Positions 1-13,300 of a stretch of DNA of 64,000 nt are shown piece by piece. The position numbers and the translations under genes were made by a program. Within the stretch, counting starts at the first letter, position 1. The number at the start of each line of letters is the position of its first letter. The notes below the pieces were generated by a model. It was not told where the DNA came from and searched no databases. It saw only the letters and a list, made by a program, of their open reading frames with translations. The DNA comes from Aphanomyces cochlioides (taxonomy: Eukaryota > Oomycota > Saprolegniomycetes > Saprolegniales > Verrucalvaceae), in contig JAHQRK010000001.1 of NCBI GenBank assembly GCA_019828595.1, positions 806,001 through 870,000 on the forward strand, written 5' to 3'.

Positions 1-71
1 TCCTGTTCGACGATTTAATTCGTCAAAAATATTTTTAATTCGACCCGAATTGTCTGAATTAAATTATTTTC

Positions 72-131
72 ATTGGATAAAATAAAAACTATTATTGATT
101 TTCATTGGATTAAATAAAATTATTTGATTGG
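72..131. promoter_or_regulatory. CCAAT-box cluster upstream of eS6
   Basis: Three ATTGG (reverse CCAAT) boxes sit at 72-76, 104-108 and 127-131 in very AT-rich DNA. The first two lie in near-repeated 18-mers (CATTGGATAAAATAAAA-like). They are 130-190 bp upstream of the eS6 start. CCAAT boxes are bound by NF-Y in other eukaryotes; a role here is inferred from position and repetition only. Confidence 0.4.
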
Positions 132-259
132 CTATTAATATTAGAAAAATCGACGCGGATTGGTCAATCATGTTCCATGTTGGTTGGTTTCCGTGCGAGT
201 TTTCTTGGTGGCTTGAAAATGCTCCTCATTGTCCGTTTGTCGAACGTAGTCTCACCAAC

Positions 260-1095
260 ATGAAGCTCAACATCGCCAACCCCCACACGGGGATGCAAAA
301 GGTCATTGAATGCGATGACGAATTGAAGTTGCGCGCGTTTTACGAAAAGCGCATGACCCAAGAAGTCGATGGTGAACACTTGGGCGAAGAATTCAAGGGC
401 TTTGTCTTCAAAATCTCGGGCGGTAACGACAAGCAAGGTTTCCCCATGAAGCAAGGTGTGTTGACCAACGGCCGTGCTCGCCTTCTTTTGAGCAAGGGCA
501 AGTCGTGCTACCGCCCTCGCCGAAAGGGTGAACGCAAGCGCAAGTCTGTGCGTGGTTGCATTGTCGGCCCTGATCTTTCGGTTCTTAACTTGGTTGTCGT
601 CAAGGCTGGTGACTCTGAAGTCGCTGGTTTGACCGATGGTCACATCCCTCGCCGATTGGGACCTAAGCGTGCCTCGAACATCCGCAAGTTGTTCAACTTG
701 AGCAAGGAAGACGATGTCCGCAAGTACGTCATCCGCCGCAAGTTCGACTCCAAGACCGGCAAGAAGAACGACAAGGCCCCCAAGATCCAACGCTTGGTCA
801 CTCCTCGCACCTTGCACCACAAGGCTCAAATCGCTGCGAAGAAGTTGCAGCAACGCGAAAAGGTCAAGCGCGATGCTGCCGAATACTCGCGCCTCTACAC
901 TCAGGTAAGCTTCATCTCATTGACGTTTCCTAACGGGCCATCGGTTTTTTGGGGTATTAACCTGCTCCTTATTCACCATATTGGGCACTGTAGCGTGTTA
1001 AGGAGCAGAAGGAACGTCGTGCCTCTGAAATCGCCAAGCGCCGCAGCAGCCGCAAGGCTTCTGAAGTCAAGGCGGCTGCTGCCCCCAAGAAGTAA
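260..1095 (+). CDS. RPS6: 40S ribosomal protein S6 (eS6)
   Basis: Two exons, 260-904 and 994-1095, joined by an 89-nt GT-AG intron at phase 0, give 248 residues, the usual eS6 length (about 249). The start at 260 gives [11 protein letters not shown], the canonical eS6 N-terminus; the frame is open upstream but has no other ATG. Recognisable family stretches include [51 protein letters not shown] and [10 protein letters not shown]. The lysine/arginine-rich tail keeps RRSSRKASE, matching the region phosphorylated by S6 kinase in animals and plants. It is a structural protein of the small ribosomal subunit. The G/C-rich third positions and short intron are typical of the window. Identification is secure. 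Confidence 0.97.
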
Positions 1096-1768
1096 ATGCG
1101 CTGGCGTGTTTCCGAGTTGGTTGGCAAGTTGGACAAGACGACCCAACCAACTCTATAAGCTTCAGTTAACAATGGTGACAAACGATTTCGTCGAGTCTTC
1201 TCTGATCGCTGCCTTCTCTACGTCAATTGCAAGTTTGACTCGCCGAATGTGTGCTTGTTTACCAAGTAGAGATCAGATGCCAAATAAGACAGCGTCGACA
1301 TGTGGCATGTGGTTCGTTCCTGTCAGAAAGAAGGCAGTCATGAAGTTGTCGTCTGAACCTCGTCCTTTTTTGAATCTATAGCGAAAATTGACTGGCAGCG
1401 AGCTCAAAACTTGAAGCAAACCTTCTTCATCTCCCTCAAATGATATTCTTCACGGCAGAATAGACTTTGTCCATGTATTGACGCTCATCTTTGCTTGAAA
1501 CTTTCATTCTCTGCGTTGAGATCCGCCGATGGCGCAGCATTGTTTGGTGGCAGAGGCGGGATTTCTTTATGGATAAAACTCATGGGATAAACTATGATTT
1601 TATATATCATTGGTCATTTCTTAGTTTGTCCCATTCCGGTGAGGTTTATCCCAATGTCAGACAAAATCCAATCAAGTGGTCGAATTAAAATTTTGGTATT
1701 TCAATACAAAATTGAAGAGAAAATAAAATTTCTGAATTGTATCACACCACTTGTCGAGCATTTTCACC
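1096..1768. other. Spacer between eS6 and kinesin
   Basis: About 670 bp without a supportable gene. Short open frames exist but lack a plausible start, splice partners or family resemblance. The last 150 bp are AT-rich, as expected for the kinesin promoter and 5' leader. Confidence 0.5.
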
Positions 1769-4599
1769 ATGAGCCAGAAGCGAAGTGACGGCGGAGGATC
1801 CCAACACATAACGACGATGCCGCAGCAGCCGACGCCCATGCATCCTCTTCTGTATGAAAAGTATCAGCAGCAAGGTCCAGTCGCGCCGAATGAGCTCGTG
1901 AACGCCGGTTCGAGCCACGATGTGATCGTCGTTACGTGCAAGGGCGGATCTCGATTGATTGTCTCGAAGAAAGAACTCACGGCGCTTAAACTGTTCCTTC
2001 CCAAGTATGAAGACATTGATATGCATCGTTTGGTGAATACACTTCCCCTCTTGCTCCAAGAAATGGACGCCTCGTGCAAAGCGACTGTAAATACGAATCC
2101 ACAACAACCTGCTGGAAGCACGACTCCATCGAAAGGTCAGCAAGCGATTCCAATCCCATCCCAAGTCAAAGTCAACAAGTTGATTCGAAACCCAAGTGGA
2201 TCGTCTCTCTTTGCCGAAATGGTGCTCGTCAAGCTTTCTACCGGATGTCCTCATCGGGTTTTCTGTAGGCCAAAGAACATGAAGCGAAAATCGTTGACCT
2301 TGAAGCCCAACTCGCAAGTGAAAAGATGAACGTCGAACGGTTTGATCTCGTTCATAATCGATCGTGTGCTAACCTTTGTGTCTATAGATTGGAGTTGGAA
2401 AAATTGACGCTCAAGGAATCCCTCCTCCAAAAAGATCGCCTCGAGCATGACTCAGATTCCCGCGCGAAGGAACAAGCGTCACAAGTTGACTTGCTCCAGA
2501 ACGAAATTACTGAGTTGAAAGCGAAGAATGACGCATTGGCTGTGACTTGCCAAGGCAAAGAAGACGAAATCTCCAGGCACTCTCAAATGATTGCGTCCCT
2601 GGAGGCCGCCATCGAGCAGCACAAGGCTGACTTGGCTCAATTTTCGCAAGATGGCGAAGGCAAAGATGCTCAAATTGCAGCTCTCACAGTGTCTCTCCGT
2701 GAAAAAGAAGCAGAGTTGTCTGCGTCAGAATCGACCGTTGCTGCTCGTAATGCCACGATCGCCGCATTGACGGCACAATTGGCTGATGCTCACGCCAAGG
2801 CGGCCTCTCTGTTGAGGCAAACATCGGCTATGGCAGGCGAATTGAGTGCCATCAAGACCCAAGTTGAGATGGAAGCTCTTCAGAACGAAGCAACTGTCAA
2901 AGCCACCATGGACGAATTGACCGAGCACGTCGTAGCCCGCGAAGAAGAATTGTACAGCCAATTGGACCGCGAAATTCTCGAACGCAAGCGCATGACGGAA
3001 AAATATCACGAAGTGTCTGGGAAAATCCGCGTCTTCTGCCGTGTCCGCCCGCTCAAAGATCGAAACACTGAAGAAAGCGCGTTCATGTTTCCAAAGTCGC
3101 AGAGTCTTCTTGTGGCGTCCAAGCGACAAGAGTTTGTCTTTGACCAAGTCTACGGTCCCGACAGCACGCAAGAAGATGTGTACGAACACGTGGATCCCCT
3201 CATCGGTTCTGTCATGGATGGTTACAATGCCTGCGTCATGGCTTATGGTCAAACTGGCGCTGGTAAAACGTACTCAATGGTTGGTGAAGACAGCGCTCCT
3301 GGTATTATTCCACGCGCGCTGCAGCAATTATTTGCTATGAGCGACGCCCGTTCCGTCATGTATGAAGACACGATCTCGATCAGCATGCAAGAAATCTACA
3401 ACGACCAACCTCGTGATTTGTTGTCCAAGGACATTTTAACGCCCAAGGATGTCATGGAGTCGCGTCCAGTTGGTTCGTGGAAAGAAGTCCAAGACGTCCT
3501 TGCTGAAGGCTATGCTAATCGATCAGTGGCTGCGACCAAGATGAACTTTGAAAGTTCTCGTTCCCATGCCATTGTGTTTGTCTACGTGACGAGCGCCCAC
3601 CGCCAGACACTTGAGCGCAAGAGCAGCACGCTGTGCCTGGTCGATTTGGCTGGTTCCGAACGCATTTCGCGTACTCAAGTGACGGGCGACCGTTTGAAAG
3701 AAGCCCAACACATCAACAAATCGCTCAGTACGCTTGGAGATGTCGTTCATGCGCTCCAGCATAAAGCCAAGCACGTGCCATACCGTAACTCGAAGCTGAC
3801 ATTTACGCTCCGAGATATGTTGTCTGGCGGTGCCAAGGCTCTCTTGGTGCTTCAGGTCAGCCCTGACATTGCAGACGAAGGCGAAAGCATTTGCTCACTT
3901 CAATTTGGCGCCCGTGTGAGTCAAGTCGAGCTTGGCGCCGTTAAGCAGCGTAGTGTCGAGTCTGGTGAGCTTCTCACCCTGAAGGATGACTTGGCCAAGC
4001 AACGAGCTGATGCTGATGCAACCGTCGCCAAGATGCAGCGTGAGATCGATGCGCTCAAAGAAGCCCTTGCCAACAGCAACCAAAACCAGTCGGTGAATGG
4101 CAATGGAGGCGCCAGCACTGACGACGACGAGGCTCTCGATGATGAATGGAAGAAACTCAATGAAGAAACGCCAGAAAGCAGTGGCGGCAGTGGCTCAGAG
4201 CTTAAGAAAAAGGTCCTAACAAAGCGCACCACCGCCTCGGCTGCGCGGTTGTCCCTTGGTCGGAACGGCATCCCCCCTGCTGGTGCTCCTCCCAAACCAG
4301 TTCGCCAAAGCTCGCTTGACCGCCGCTTGAGTCTTCCAGTCAAGGCCAAATCGGACGCCGGGTCGTCGTCCTCGGCTGGCGAAAAGCCAGCTCCTGCGCC
4401 AACTGTCGCCCGAACGTCTAGCGCTCGCAGCACAACAAGTAGCACCAGTAGCACAACGTCCACCACGCGAGTCGCCCGGCATTCTCTTGGTGTGGCAGAA
4501 GGAACAGCATTGCGGGAAAAGACTCGCACGAAGACCACGACGACCCGCTCGACGGCGTCCACGGCATCGACGAGTCCACCAGCTCGTAAATGGGTCTAA
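1769..4599 (+). CDS. Kinesin-14-type motor protein
   Basis: Exons 1769-2221, 2269-2339 and 2388-4599 encode 911 residues; the introns are 47 and 48 nt, and the second contains a TGCTAAC branch-point-like site. Residues about 150-370 are coiled coil. The motor follows (about 380-720), with the kinesin-14 neck/start signature GKIRVFCRVRP, the P-loop GQTGAGKT (462-469), switch I SSRSH, switch II DLAGSE and the microtubule-binding HVPYRNSKLT. The neck immediately N-terminal to the motor predicts minus-end-directed movement (family knowledge). Unlike classic C-terminal kinesin-14s, about 200 residues follow the motor: an acidic patch, then a basic Ser/Thr-rich tail that may bind microtubules. An alternative start just upstream would need TTG, so the ATG at 1769 was chosen. 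The gene converges on the myosin gene with a 123-bp gap. Confidence 0.93.
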
Positions 4600-4722
4600 A
4601 CTGCAAATATATATGGAGTTTATATATTTCAAGTCCGAGTCGTTTGTTCGTTGGAACTTTCGTCTCTTCGTAAATTTCAAGCTAAGCAAACTATGTTACA
4701 ATTGAGAAGTGCCGCCGTTTGA

Positions 4723-7700
4723 TCAGAGGACGTCGAGTTGCGACGCTCGACACAGGCGACACGAAAGGTTTTCGATGCAGTCAGAGCAGCAAATCGCTCC
4801 ACATCGATGGCAATGGTGGCGTCGAACGAGAAAGTTGAAGCCATAATCGCACACCATGCAAGAAGCGACGGCTTCGTCTGGAATTTTCACGGGCGGATAT
4901 GTTCCCAAATATCGGCGTAACTATGTCAGAAGTGAGTGAATCAGTAGGTTTGTCTGGTGTCTCGTACATCTTTGGCCACATCTAGAAAGATCACGCGGCT
5001 TTCGTTGCCATCGGGCAAGTTCATGCTTGCTCCATGCTTGACGAGCTGTTTCGCTTGGTTGAGCAGACCTAGACAAGATTTCATTTAGCAAACAACATGG
5101 AAGACAGAATCCAACCTCGTTTGGCAGCAATATGCAAAGGCGTCTTCTTGTCAATCGAATACACATTTGGATCAGCGCCAAACGCCAAAAGACGCTCGAC
5201 GAGCAAATCGTCACGACGGAGGAGTGTGCAAATGTGGAGTGGAGTTCGTCCAAGAACATTCTGCATGTTTGGATCGGCCCCAAGAGCCAAGTAGAGTTCC
5301 AAGACGAAGGCTGCCTGGGGACGTCCAGAGGCGCAGGCCAAATGGAGCACTGTGTTGCCTTCTTTGTCGGGCAAATTGACATCCAAAGTGTCAAATACAT
5401 CAGGGCGGCAAAAAATCCTACATGCTGTTATGACAGGATTTGAAACAAGATGCGAACCCAGAAATTTCCATGTTGGCCATTTTGGCAGCAATATGAAACA
5501 CCGTTTCCTGCGTCGTGTAGTCAGCTATCGTGACGCTAGCATGATGCTGCAAGAGCAGATCCACGAGTTCGATGTTGCCCTTCCAAAATTGTTCAACATA
5601 TTACGATGACAAAGATCGTACCATTTCCACAGCAAAGTGCAACATCGTGCGACCAGATGCATCTTGCAAATCAGGACTCTCGCCTCTTTCCAGTGCCATC
5701 TTGATGTCCTCCACGTCGAAAGACACATCAGTGTAGTGTCCCATGAGATTCGACAAGAGTGAAAAGGTGGACGCCTATTCCATTCGGTTCAATATTTGGA
5801 GAATCCGTACCAGGACGTACCCTGCGCTCAGGAATGCGCGGTTGATACTTCGTGTCGACAAACCGTGGTTTGTTCTCATGCACTGGAGCTGGTGCCACGA
5901 CTTCTGTTTGAGCTGGAGGATGACTTGTCAATGGCTGCTGTTGAACATGCTTAACAGCAGGATGATGCGCCTCCACATGAGCTTCACGAGTCCGAACAGG
6001 GACGCGCTGGAGGTGTTCCTCGTCGGGCCCGCTACGCCAATCTTCTGGCACCGTAGCGGTTGATTGGCCAGGAGGCTGTTTTGTTTCTTCCTCGGTAGGG
6101 TCAACATTTTCAAGTGACGTCTCGGTCTCTTCCGATTTCAAAGGCGACTGTTTGCTATCTTCGTCCACGTCACGTGTTTGAGGTGAGGCTTTGACTGACT
6201 CAATGTCTTGCGGCTGAGATACATGTGTTTCTGGTCGCGATCGAGGGGTTTGCACTGCGCTGGCATCAAAGGAATTTTCAAGTTCGGCTGGTGAACTTTG
6301 CTCTTCAGACCGGTGTTCTTCGACAATATTCGTCTCAGTTGGAACAGCTGGGGTTTTAGTTAGACAGACAGGAGTGGGTGGAACAGTGGTTGCTGGTTCT
6401 TTCTTGGGGTTTTGAATTTGTGCTTGGTGTGGAATACATGTTTCCATGTGAATGGACGGCTGCAAGGGTTCGTCTGTTGAGATTATCTGTTCGACTTTTG
6501 GATTATCAATACGCGTTTGAACGAGGGCAGGAGCTACAGGTGGTAGAATCCATTCCATGTCCGGCTCCATGGACTTTTCGGTAGGATGTGTTGATTCTTC
6601 AGTTGATTTAATCGTACTCATGATTGGTGGCATAATCTGTATGTCCTCCACAAATTTCATTGCTGGATTTTGGTGAACCGCAGGCGAGCTTGAGCTGTCG
6701 TCAAGTAGAGCGACTGGTGTATTCATAGGCTTTCCACTCTCAACCACACTGGAAGGAAGTTGCACTGTAGCAGCTCCTCGTTGCATTTCCAAGAGCAACT
6801 GCTTGACTCGTCGTAGCTCTTCTTCAGCTTCTTTGGCCCTTTGCTTGGCCAAATTGGCTTCATTTTTGGTTTGGTACAGCTCTTGCCGCAATTGATTTCG
6901 CTCGACAATCGTGTGTTGGAGCGACAATGCTTCCTTCTTCAGCTGTTTCACGTGTTGAATGGCTTGGCGACATCGCCATGCACATTGGATGATCAATGTT
7001 TTCTTGAGCATATTTCTATACTGCAGGCGTAATGTCCACATGCGCCACTGAGTTTGCATGCGAATCGCAGCACGCTCCTTTCGCATAGCCAGAACCACTC
7101 GTCGTGCTTCACGTCCACGGTATGTTGCTTGTATCCACCGTGCCACCGTCCTACAATTTCACTTATACTGAGGCATCGACGTTAATCATACCTTCTTGCG
7201 AGCATTTGCCGTCGGAGTTGTCGCGCGAAATGACCGCGTGTAAGTCGCTGAATATTACTAGCAGCTTCTTTCATACGCAGAAATTGATGGCGGTAGAAAG
7301 CCATCTTGACGAAGGCTTGCACGGTCACCGCTCGTTTGTACAAAGCTCGATTCCGCTCTTCTTCGAGGAAATCGTAAGTCGTTTGACGTAGAAATACCAA
7401 TGTCTTGCCCTTCTCCATACCATAAACAAACCACTTGGACGTTGTTTGATTGTTGGCCTCACGAAGAGGCCACATGGAGCCCAGCTTTGTGACCAACAAT
7501 TGCAAGAGAGAATCGACCGATCGTGGAGACTTTGGCTTTGGAGTAAGGACCACAAGATAGCGTGCAACAAAGCTCGCGTGTGCCATGTGCACAGGATATC
7601 CCAGCCGAGATATTGTGACAGCTTCCAAGACACCGCCGTACCGCAGTTGATCTGCCATGCGCTTCTTGTCAAAGATTTGCTTTTTGTTTTGGTCGTTGGG

Positions 7701-9765
7701 TTTCAAGCACCGAATATAATGCGGTTGAGTTTGTGTGATCATGTCCAACAAATGCTGCAGCTGGCGGCGAAATTGAGCGCCAAGGCCAGTTGATACAATC
7801 GACGACTTTCGACGAAGCATCGGCACAACGACATCTTCGACTGGGCGGCACATGACACGGACGAAATGGCTCGTGGACGACGTCAGCAAGTCAAATATTG
7901 CTTGATGTGGCTTGTCTCGATTCTTTTCGCAAAATCCTTCTGCTGTATATCGCACTGCTCCAGCATAATGAACGACCACGAAGGCTTTCTCGACTTGATC
8001 GCGCTTGGATGCTTGAAAATGCGCATGTTTTGGATAAAGTTGGTAAAGTTTGCGGACAAATCCAGCGTCAGTGCCTTTGGGAATATTGCATTCTTCATCA
8101 AGGAGAGCTAAGACGCCCGTGGGACGGCCCTCGAGCACTTCCAGGCATCCTTCATTTTGCGGCAACTCAAGCAAAGTCCACGGAATACCTTCGCGTTGGT
8201 ATCGGCCTTGTTCTTGCGTCATGACAAAGTCAATAAAATGATGTTGTAGCCGTTCATTGGCGTAGTTGATACAGAGTTGCTCAAAACTGTTGGTCTCAAA
8301 CGATTCAAAGCCAAAGATATCCAAGACACCTATGAATGCAAAGTCATTGCTGTTGCCATTGTCGACTTCGTGTGCTCCGACGCATTGGTTAACTTTGAAG
8401 ACAAGCCAGTCGAACAAATAGCCATAAATGGATCGGGCCATGGCATCTCGAGCATCTTCCGCTTGCTCTTTTGTCAAATGAACGACATACCATTCGTCCT
8501 TGGCCTTGATTTGACGATTTGTCAAGACATTCCGAAGTCGTGTGACGTCCACTGCTAAGAGCTCAGCAACCCAAGCGAGCATTTGCGGTGATTCTATTTC
8601 TGCAAGCGTTGCATCGGATCCACCACTTCCGCCGCCTGCCTTATGACCAAACCGAAGATTTCCCAAGTGCAATAAACTCGCCACAAGCTCCAAAATCGAC
8701 GCCTAGACCGCATTGAGCTCCTTGACGGCAATAGAGAAACAACGACGTACTTGTTCCTCATCGGAGAAGCCGACGATCGCCATGGCACGCATCGTTTTTT
8801 CAAACGTTTCTTCGTCCGAGACATTGTCGCGTCGCTCATAGCATCCACTTTGATTCAAATAGGCAAAATCAGTCGGCGATCCAAAGAGATGTAGTTTAGT
8901 TTGCAATGCTCTACGCGCAGGATGATTATGAGAAAAACATTGAGTGATGGACGAACCGATCGCGCTTGGCGCCAGCAAGAAGCTCGTAAAATATGTGGAA
9001 ATTGCGCTCACCCGCCGCTTGACGAACCAAGCGAACTTTTTCGAGTAAATAAGTCTCAATCGATGTCCCAATGAGCCGCAATGTGTTGTGTCCATCTTTA
9101 GCAAACCAAATCTTGACGAATTTGCCAAATCGACTACTATTGTCGTTGCGGAGCGTTCTGGCATTTCCAAACGATTCCAAGATCGGATTTGATTGCAGCA
9201 CTTGATCAGAAATACTGATTTTGTCTTTGGATCCCGCGCTTCCACTAACCACTGCCAAGTATTGCATGATGAACTTGGTCGTTTCTGTCTTGCCGGATCC
9301 ACTCTCGCCACTCACGAGTACGGTTTGATTCTTGCGTTGTTCTCCATGAAGTGCTCGATACGTCTCATGTGCAGTCGTGAAAACGTGCGGGACTCGACTT
9401 GATGTCGATTGATGTTGCAATTGAAACGTCGCAATGTCGTACAGCTTCGGGATCGTCTTGAATGGATTCACAGCAAGAAGCATGTCGCCTGTGTGGCAGT
9501 AGACCTTGTCGCTTTGGAATCGCTCGTCGAGGCAGTGAACCATCGACGGTTCATTCAAATGGGTCAACATACCGAGATCTTCGAGCTCCAATGGCGACAT
9601 GACATTTCCTCGATAAATGTCCATTTCGTTCTCAATTGTGCTCCACGGAACAACGCGACCGTCTTCAAAGTGCGCCGAATCTCCCTCGAGCGTCCCTCGT
9701 ATCCATCCATAGCTCGATGTGTCTCTATCTGCCTTGCCTCGTCCCCAGATCGGTCCTTCGTTCAT
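4723..9765 (-). CDS. Myosin with IQ motifs, ankyrin repeats and a C-terminal FYVE finger
   Basis: Nine exons on the minus strand (9765-8957, 8910-8751, 8702-7192, 7150-5821, 5774-5622, 5579-5458, 5417-5116, 5068-4968, 4920-4723) join in phase to 1561 residues. The myosin head has the P-loop GESGSGKT (153-160), switch I NDNSSRFGK (207-215), switch II DIFGFE and the relay/SH1 region. About five IQ-type motifs and a coiled coil (LRQELYQTKNEANLAKQ onward) follow, then a long low-complexity linker. The C-terminus has ankyrin repeats (for example GNTVLHLACASG, GRTPLHICTL, KKTPLHIAAKR) and a FYVE-type zinc finger with RRHHCHRCG and paired cysteines. FYVE domains bind PI3P on endosomes, so this is probably an actin motor for endosomal membranes (inference). 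The finger lacks an obvious WxxD box. The exon 2/3 junction removes an apparent in-frame stop near 8704. Confidence 0.93.
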
Positions 9766-9959
9766 CGCGCCCAAAGAAGCCTTGGTCGCTTCAAGTTGAA
9801 TTCCAAGTGTGCAATCCGAGAAATACAAAAATTTTCATACAAATTTCAAATATATCCCCACTTCGCTTTTTTGATAGAGTGGTGTTCGCAGGAATAGAAA
9901 CTCTCTCAGAAGGGCGCGAATCTCGACCGTCAACGGCGCGCCCAGTGCGTTCTGTTGCT

Positions 9960-10200
9960 ATGTTTCACACGCCAAATCCATCCCAATGCATCCTAGACGA
10001 TGAAACGCTCCCGAGCTCTCGTTTCCTCGACTTTCAGGCTGTTTCCTCACCTCCTGTACGTAAAGATTGAGGCAAAAATGAAGTCGATGGCCGTTAAAAT
10101 CTCACACTGTACAATGCAGATGGCGCAGTCATGCATGTGTTTCCCATGTCATGAACAATGCGCTTGTGATTACAACGCTACAATATGTCCATGTGCTTGA
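9960..10200 (+). CDS. Possible small cysteine-rich protein (two exons)
   Basis: An ATG at 9960 opens 32 codons ending in SSPP at a GTACGT donor (10056). A 64-nt intron ending in GCAG at 10119 would join it in phase to 27 codons ending with TGA at 10198-10200. The predicted 58-residue product has seven cysteines in its last 26 residues (MAQSCMCFPCHEQC, then CDY, ICPC). No family is recognised and there is no signal peptide. It sits in the divergent spacer between the myosin and the second kinesin, so it could equally be a chance ORF or 5' leader. Confidence 0.25.
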
Positions 10201-10372
10201 TGGATTTCAATACCATTGACTATGCAGCGGCACGAGCAAGCCAGTTTCAATAAATTCGACATTGAGTGTGAACGTCAATGAAACACAAGTACAGGAAAAG
10301 CACCCAAGCACATCGACAAGTACCTCCTTCATCGACTTTTTAGCGATATAGCACTCTGCTCTCACTAGTAGG

Positions 10373-13300
10373 ATGTCTCTCGAGCTTCTTCCGTCTAGTG
10401 AGGCGTTGTCGATGTCGTCGGCCGCCGCTCCGTCCCTTCTTCCAGCCGAAAGAACTTCACCTTTTTCTGTTCATGAGAAAAAAATCTTTTGTCATTCTTA
10501 TTTTCAACACTTTTTTGAAAGTTAATACAATTTTCAAGATTTATATTTATTTTAGAGATAGGGTGACATTCGAACAAATCGCTTTCACTGCCGACGTTGT
10601 GTGTGCCGTTGCACACAGGAATTACCTCTACCGCCGACCAAGATGGAGGACGAAGTGTCGCTTCTCAAGCGTGAACTGGAAGACGTTAGGGAAGATCTTC
10701 AACTCAAGACCGACGAGTACAACGAACTGGTATCCGCAAGCAGTCTCGTCGAAGCCGAGTTGGAGAAGGATTTGATGGAAGTTGAGAGAAAAGCCGAAAA
10801 GTGGCGCCAACAAGCGCAGCGTTTTGAAGACGAAATGAGGGATGCGCGTGAAAAAATGGCTGCGCACTTTCGAGAATCAGCGACGCTGCAACATGAGTTG
10901 GATGTCACAAAAGAAAAACTCGAATCCTTGACAATGGCCAAAGCGAGATGGGAAACGGAAGTGGATCATCTCGCAACTCAAGTCCGCATCTTGGAAGCGT
11001 CCAATGAAGATCTCAAACATCAATTGGAGAAAGCACTTGAAGATAAAGTGTTTCTGCAAAGCGATTACGCGGAAATTGAAAAGGAATACGAACTCACATC
11101 CGAGCGTTTCCGGACCGAGATCCTCGACTTGAAATCCGAATTGTTTGCCGTCAAACTCAAGCAAAATGGACAGCCAAATTCAACTTCAAACGAAGAACAG
11201 CAACGTGATACAATCCGAGAGAGCATGCTGTCGACATTGATTGATGAGAATCCCTTCAGGCCGTCGTTGTCGCTCGAACGTGATATGGAAGAAAATGAAA
11301 TGCACATTCAAATCCTCCAAGAAGAGCTCCGAGAGTTGGGTGACCGCCTTCAAGAAGAAGAGACCCGTCGTGGTCAATTGGAAGCCCAACTTCTTGATAT
11401 GCATGCTCGTCAAGCGCACATGGAAGCAATGGAAGTCGAAATCAGTGAAATGTCGGACGAGCTTATTTACAAAGCTGAACAAGTTAAGCGTGCTGAAAAC
11501 GAGGTACTCGTCTTCGTTTTCCTTGAACTGCTTGTTGAACTTATACCTAGGTGACCATTCTTCAAACCAAATTGGGCTTTGCTTTGTCATCGGTTGAAGC
11601 CATGCTCTCGTCTGCAAAAGAACAGCATGAACTTGAAATAGACGAGCTGAGAAAGAAGTTAGATGAGTCGAAAGCCATCTCTTCAACGCAAGAACAATCG
11701 TTCAATGAGTTGACGTTGCTTCGCGCAGAATATTCCCAATTGGAAGCATTACATAGTCAGACGAAAGCACAGCTTGAAATTGAACGTGCACGCTTCCAAC
11801 AATTGTCAGAAGAGTTGGAACAAAGCAAGAATGCCACTGAGGCAGTTCAACAAGAACTGGAAGATTTGCGCCAACAGTATGCCGAGCTTCAGAAAGAACA
11901 TGAAGAGAGCCTTCGACAATCTCAACCGATCGTTCGCCCCGCGCGCTCTCGCTCAATCGATGGCAGTGCCAATGATATGGCTCAAAAGTACCTCTTGGAA
12001 CGAAAGAGAAACGCAATACTTTTGTCTCGATTGCAAAATCTCACTGGAAATATGCAAGTTCTTTGCCGTGTGCGACCACTGTTGCCTCATGATCCAAGTC
12101 ACCAGACGTCTGAACTGTCAGTCGACGTGCTCAATCTTACTGACGTTGCCGCCATGGAAATGAAGGCAGATGTTGATGATCCCAATGCCCCTTGGAAAGT
12201 TTTTTCGTTCGATCGTGTGTTGGGTCCACAGAGCTCTCAAGCTGATGTCTTCCGAGAGGTCGAACCCTTGGCACAAGCCGTTGTCGACGGGTACAAAGCA
12301 TGTATCTTTGCTTATGGCCAGGTATCACTTCTTAAGGAGGTTCATCTCATCTTGTCTTTAGACGGGCTCGGGAAAGACCTATACAATGGGAGGCACTGAG
12401 CATCAACCTGGCTTAAACTATCGTCTTGTCGCACACATTTTCGACTCAATTCTATTACGAGGAACAGTGGTTGCAGACACAAGTGCTCTCGAATCATTCA
12501 ACAAAGAAACTGAGCAACCAGTATACCATTTACAAGTGGGAGTATACGAAATTTACAACGAAACAATCCGAGATTTGCTTCATCCCAAGCACCCTACGTT
12601 AGATATCCGCACAGATGAGAACGGTGATGTTGGGGTTCCTGGCCTCCATATGGAAAATGCATTCAGCCCAAATCATGCGTTGGAGATTTTATCTCAAGCG
12701 CAAAAGAACCGAGCAAGTTGCGCTACCAATGTCCACAACAACAGCAGTCGATCCCATTGCGTTGTCTTGTTGACAATGAAGTCTAACGCTGGCCAGCGAG
12801 GCAGCCTGTATTTGGTCGACTTGGCCGGCAGTGAGCGCGTCAAGATCAGTGGCGATCATGTCCTTAAGGAGACTGCATCGATCAACAAATCCCTTGCTGC
12901 TCTTGGGGATGTTATGGAAGCCTTGGATAAAAAGCAGACCCATGTGCCGTACCGCAATTCGAAATTGACGTATGCGCTCCAAGATGTGTTGGGATCAAGC
13001 CAGTGCAAGACCGTGATGATCCTCAACGTCGGTCCTGGACGAAGCACTGCCAGTGAAACCTACAGATCGATGCAATTTGCTGAACGAGCACGACGCATTG
13101 TGTTTTCACCAAATGGCATCAAACCCAGACAACGAGGCCTTCTCTCTGGTAAACAAGCCTTCACGGAAATCAAGTCGCTCAAGGCACAAGTGGCTGCCGC
13201 CAATTCCAAGATGCTCCAAGTCAATCAAACATTGGCCTCAATGGTAATTAGCACACTGGGTATTCACTGACTGTCATGCATAGAAACGAGAGCATAAAGT

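Noticed and set aside
164..853. 230-codon minus-strand open frame
   Set aside because: It is the mirror of the eS6 coding exon. Codon bias leaves antisense frames open; the plus strand is the recognised gene.
8703..8705. In-frame TAG inside the myosin head
   Set aside because: It is part of the acceptor of a 48-nt GT-AG intron (8703-8750). Splicing gives DEEQASILELVASLLHLGN, the expected head sequence.
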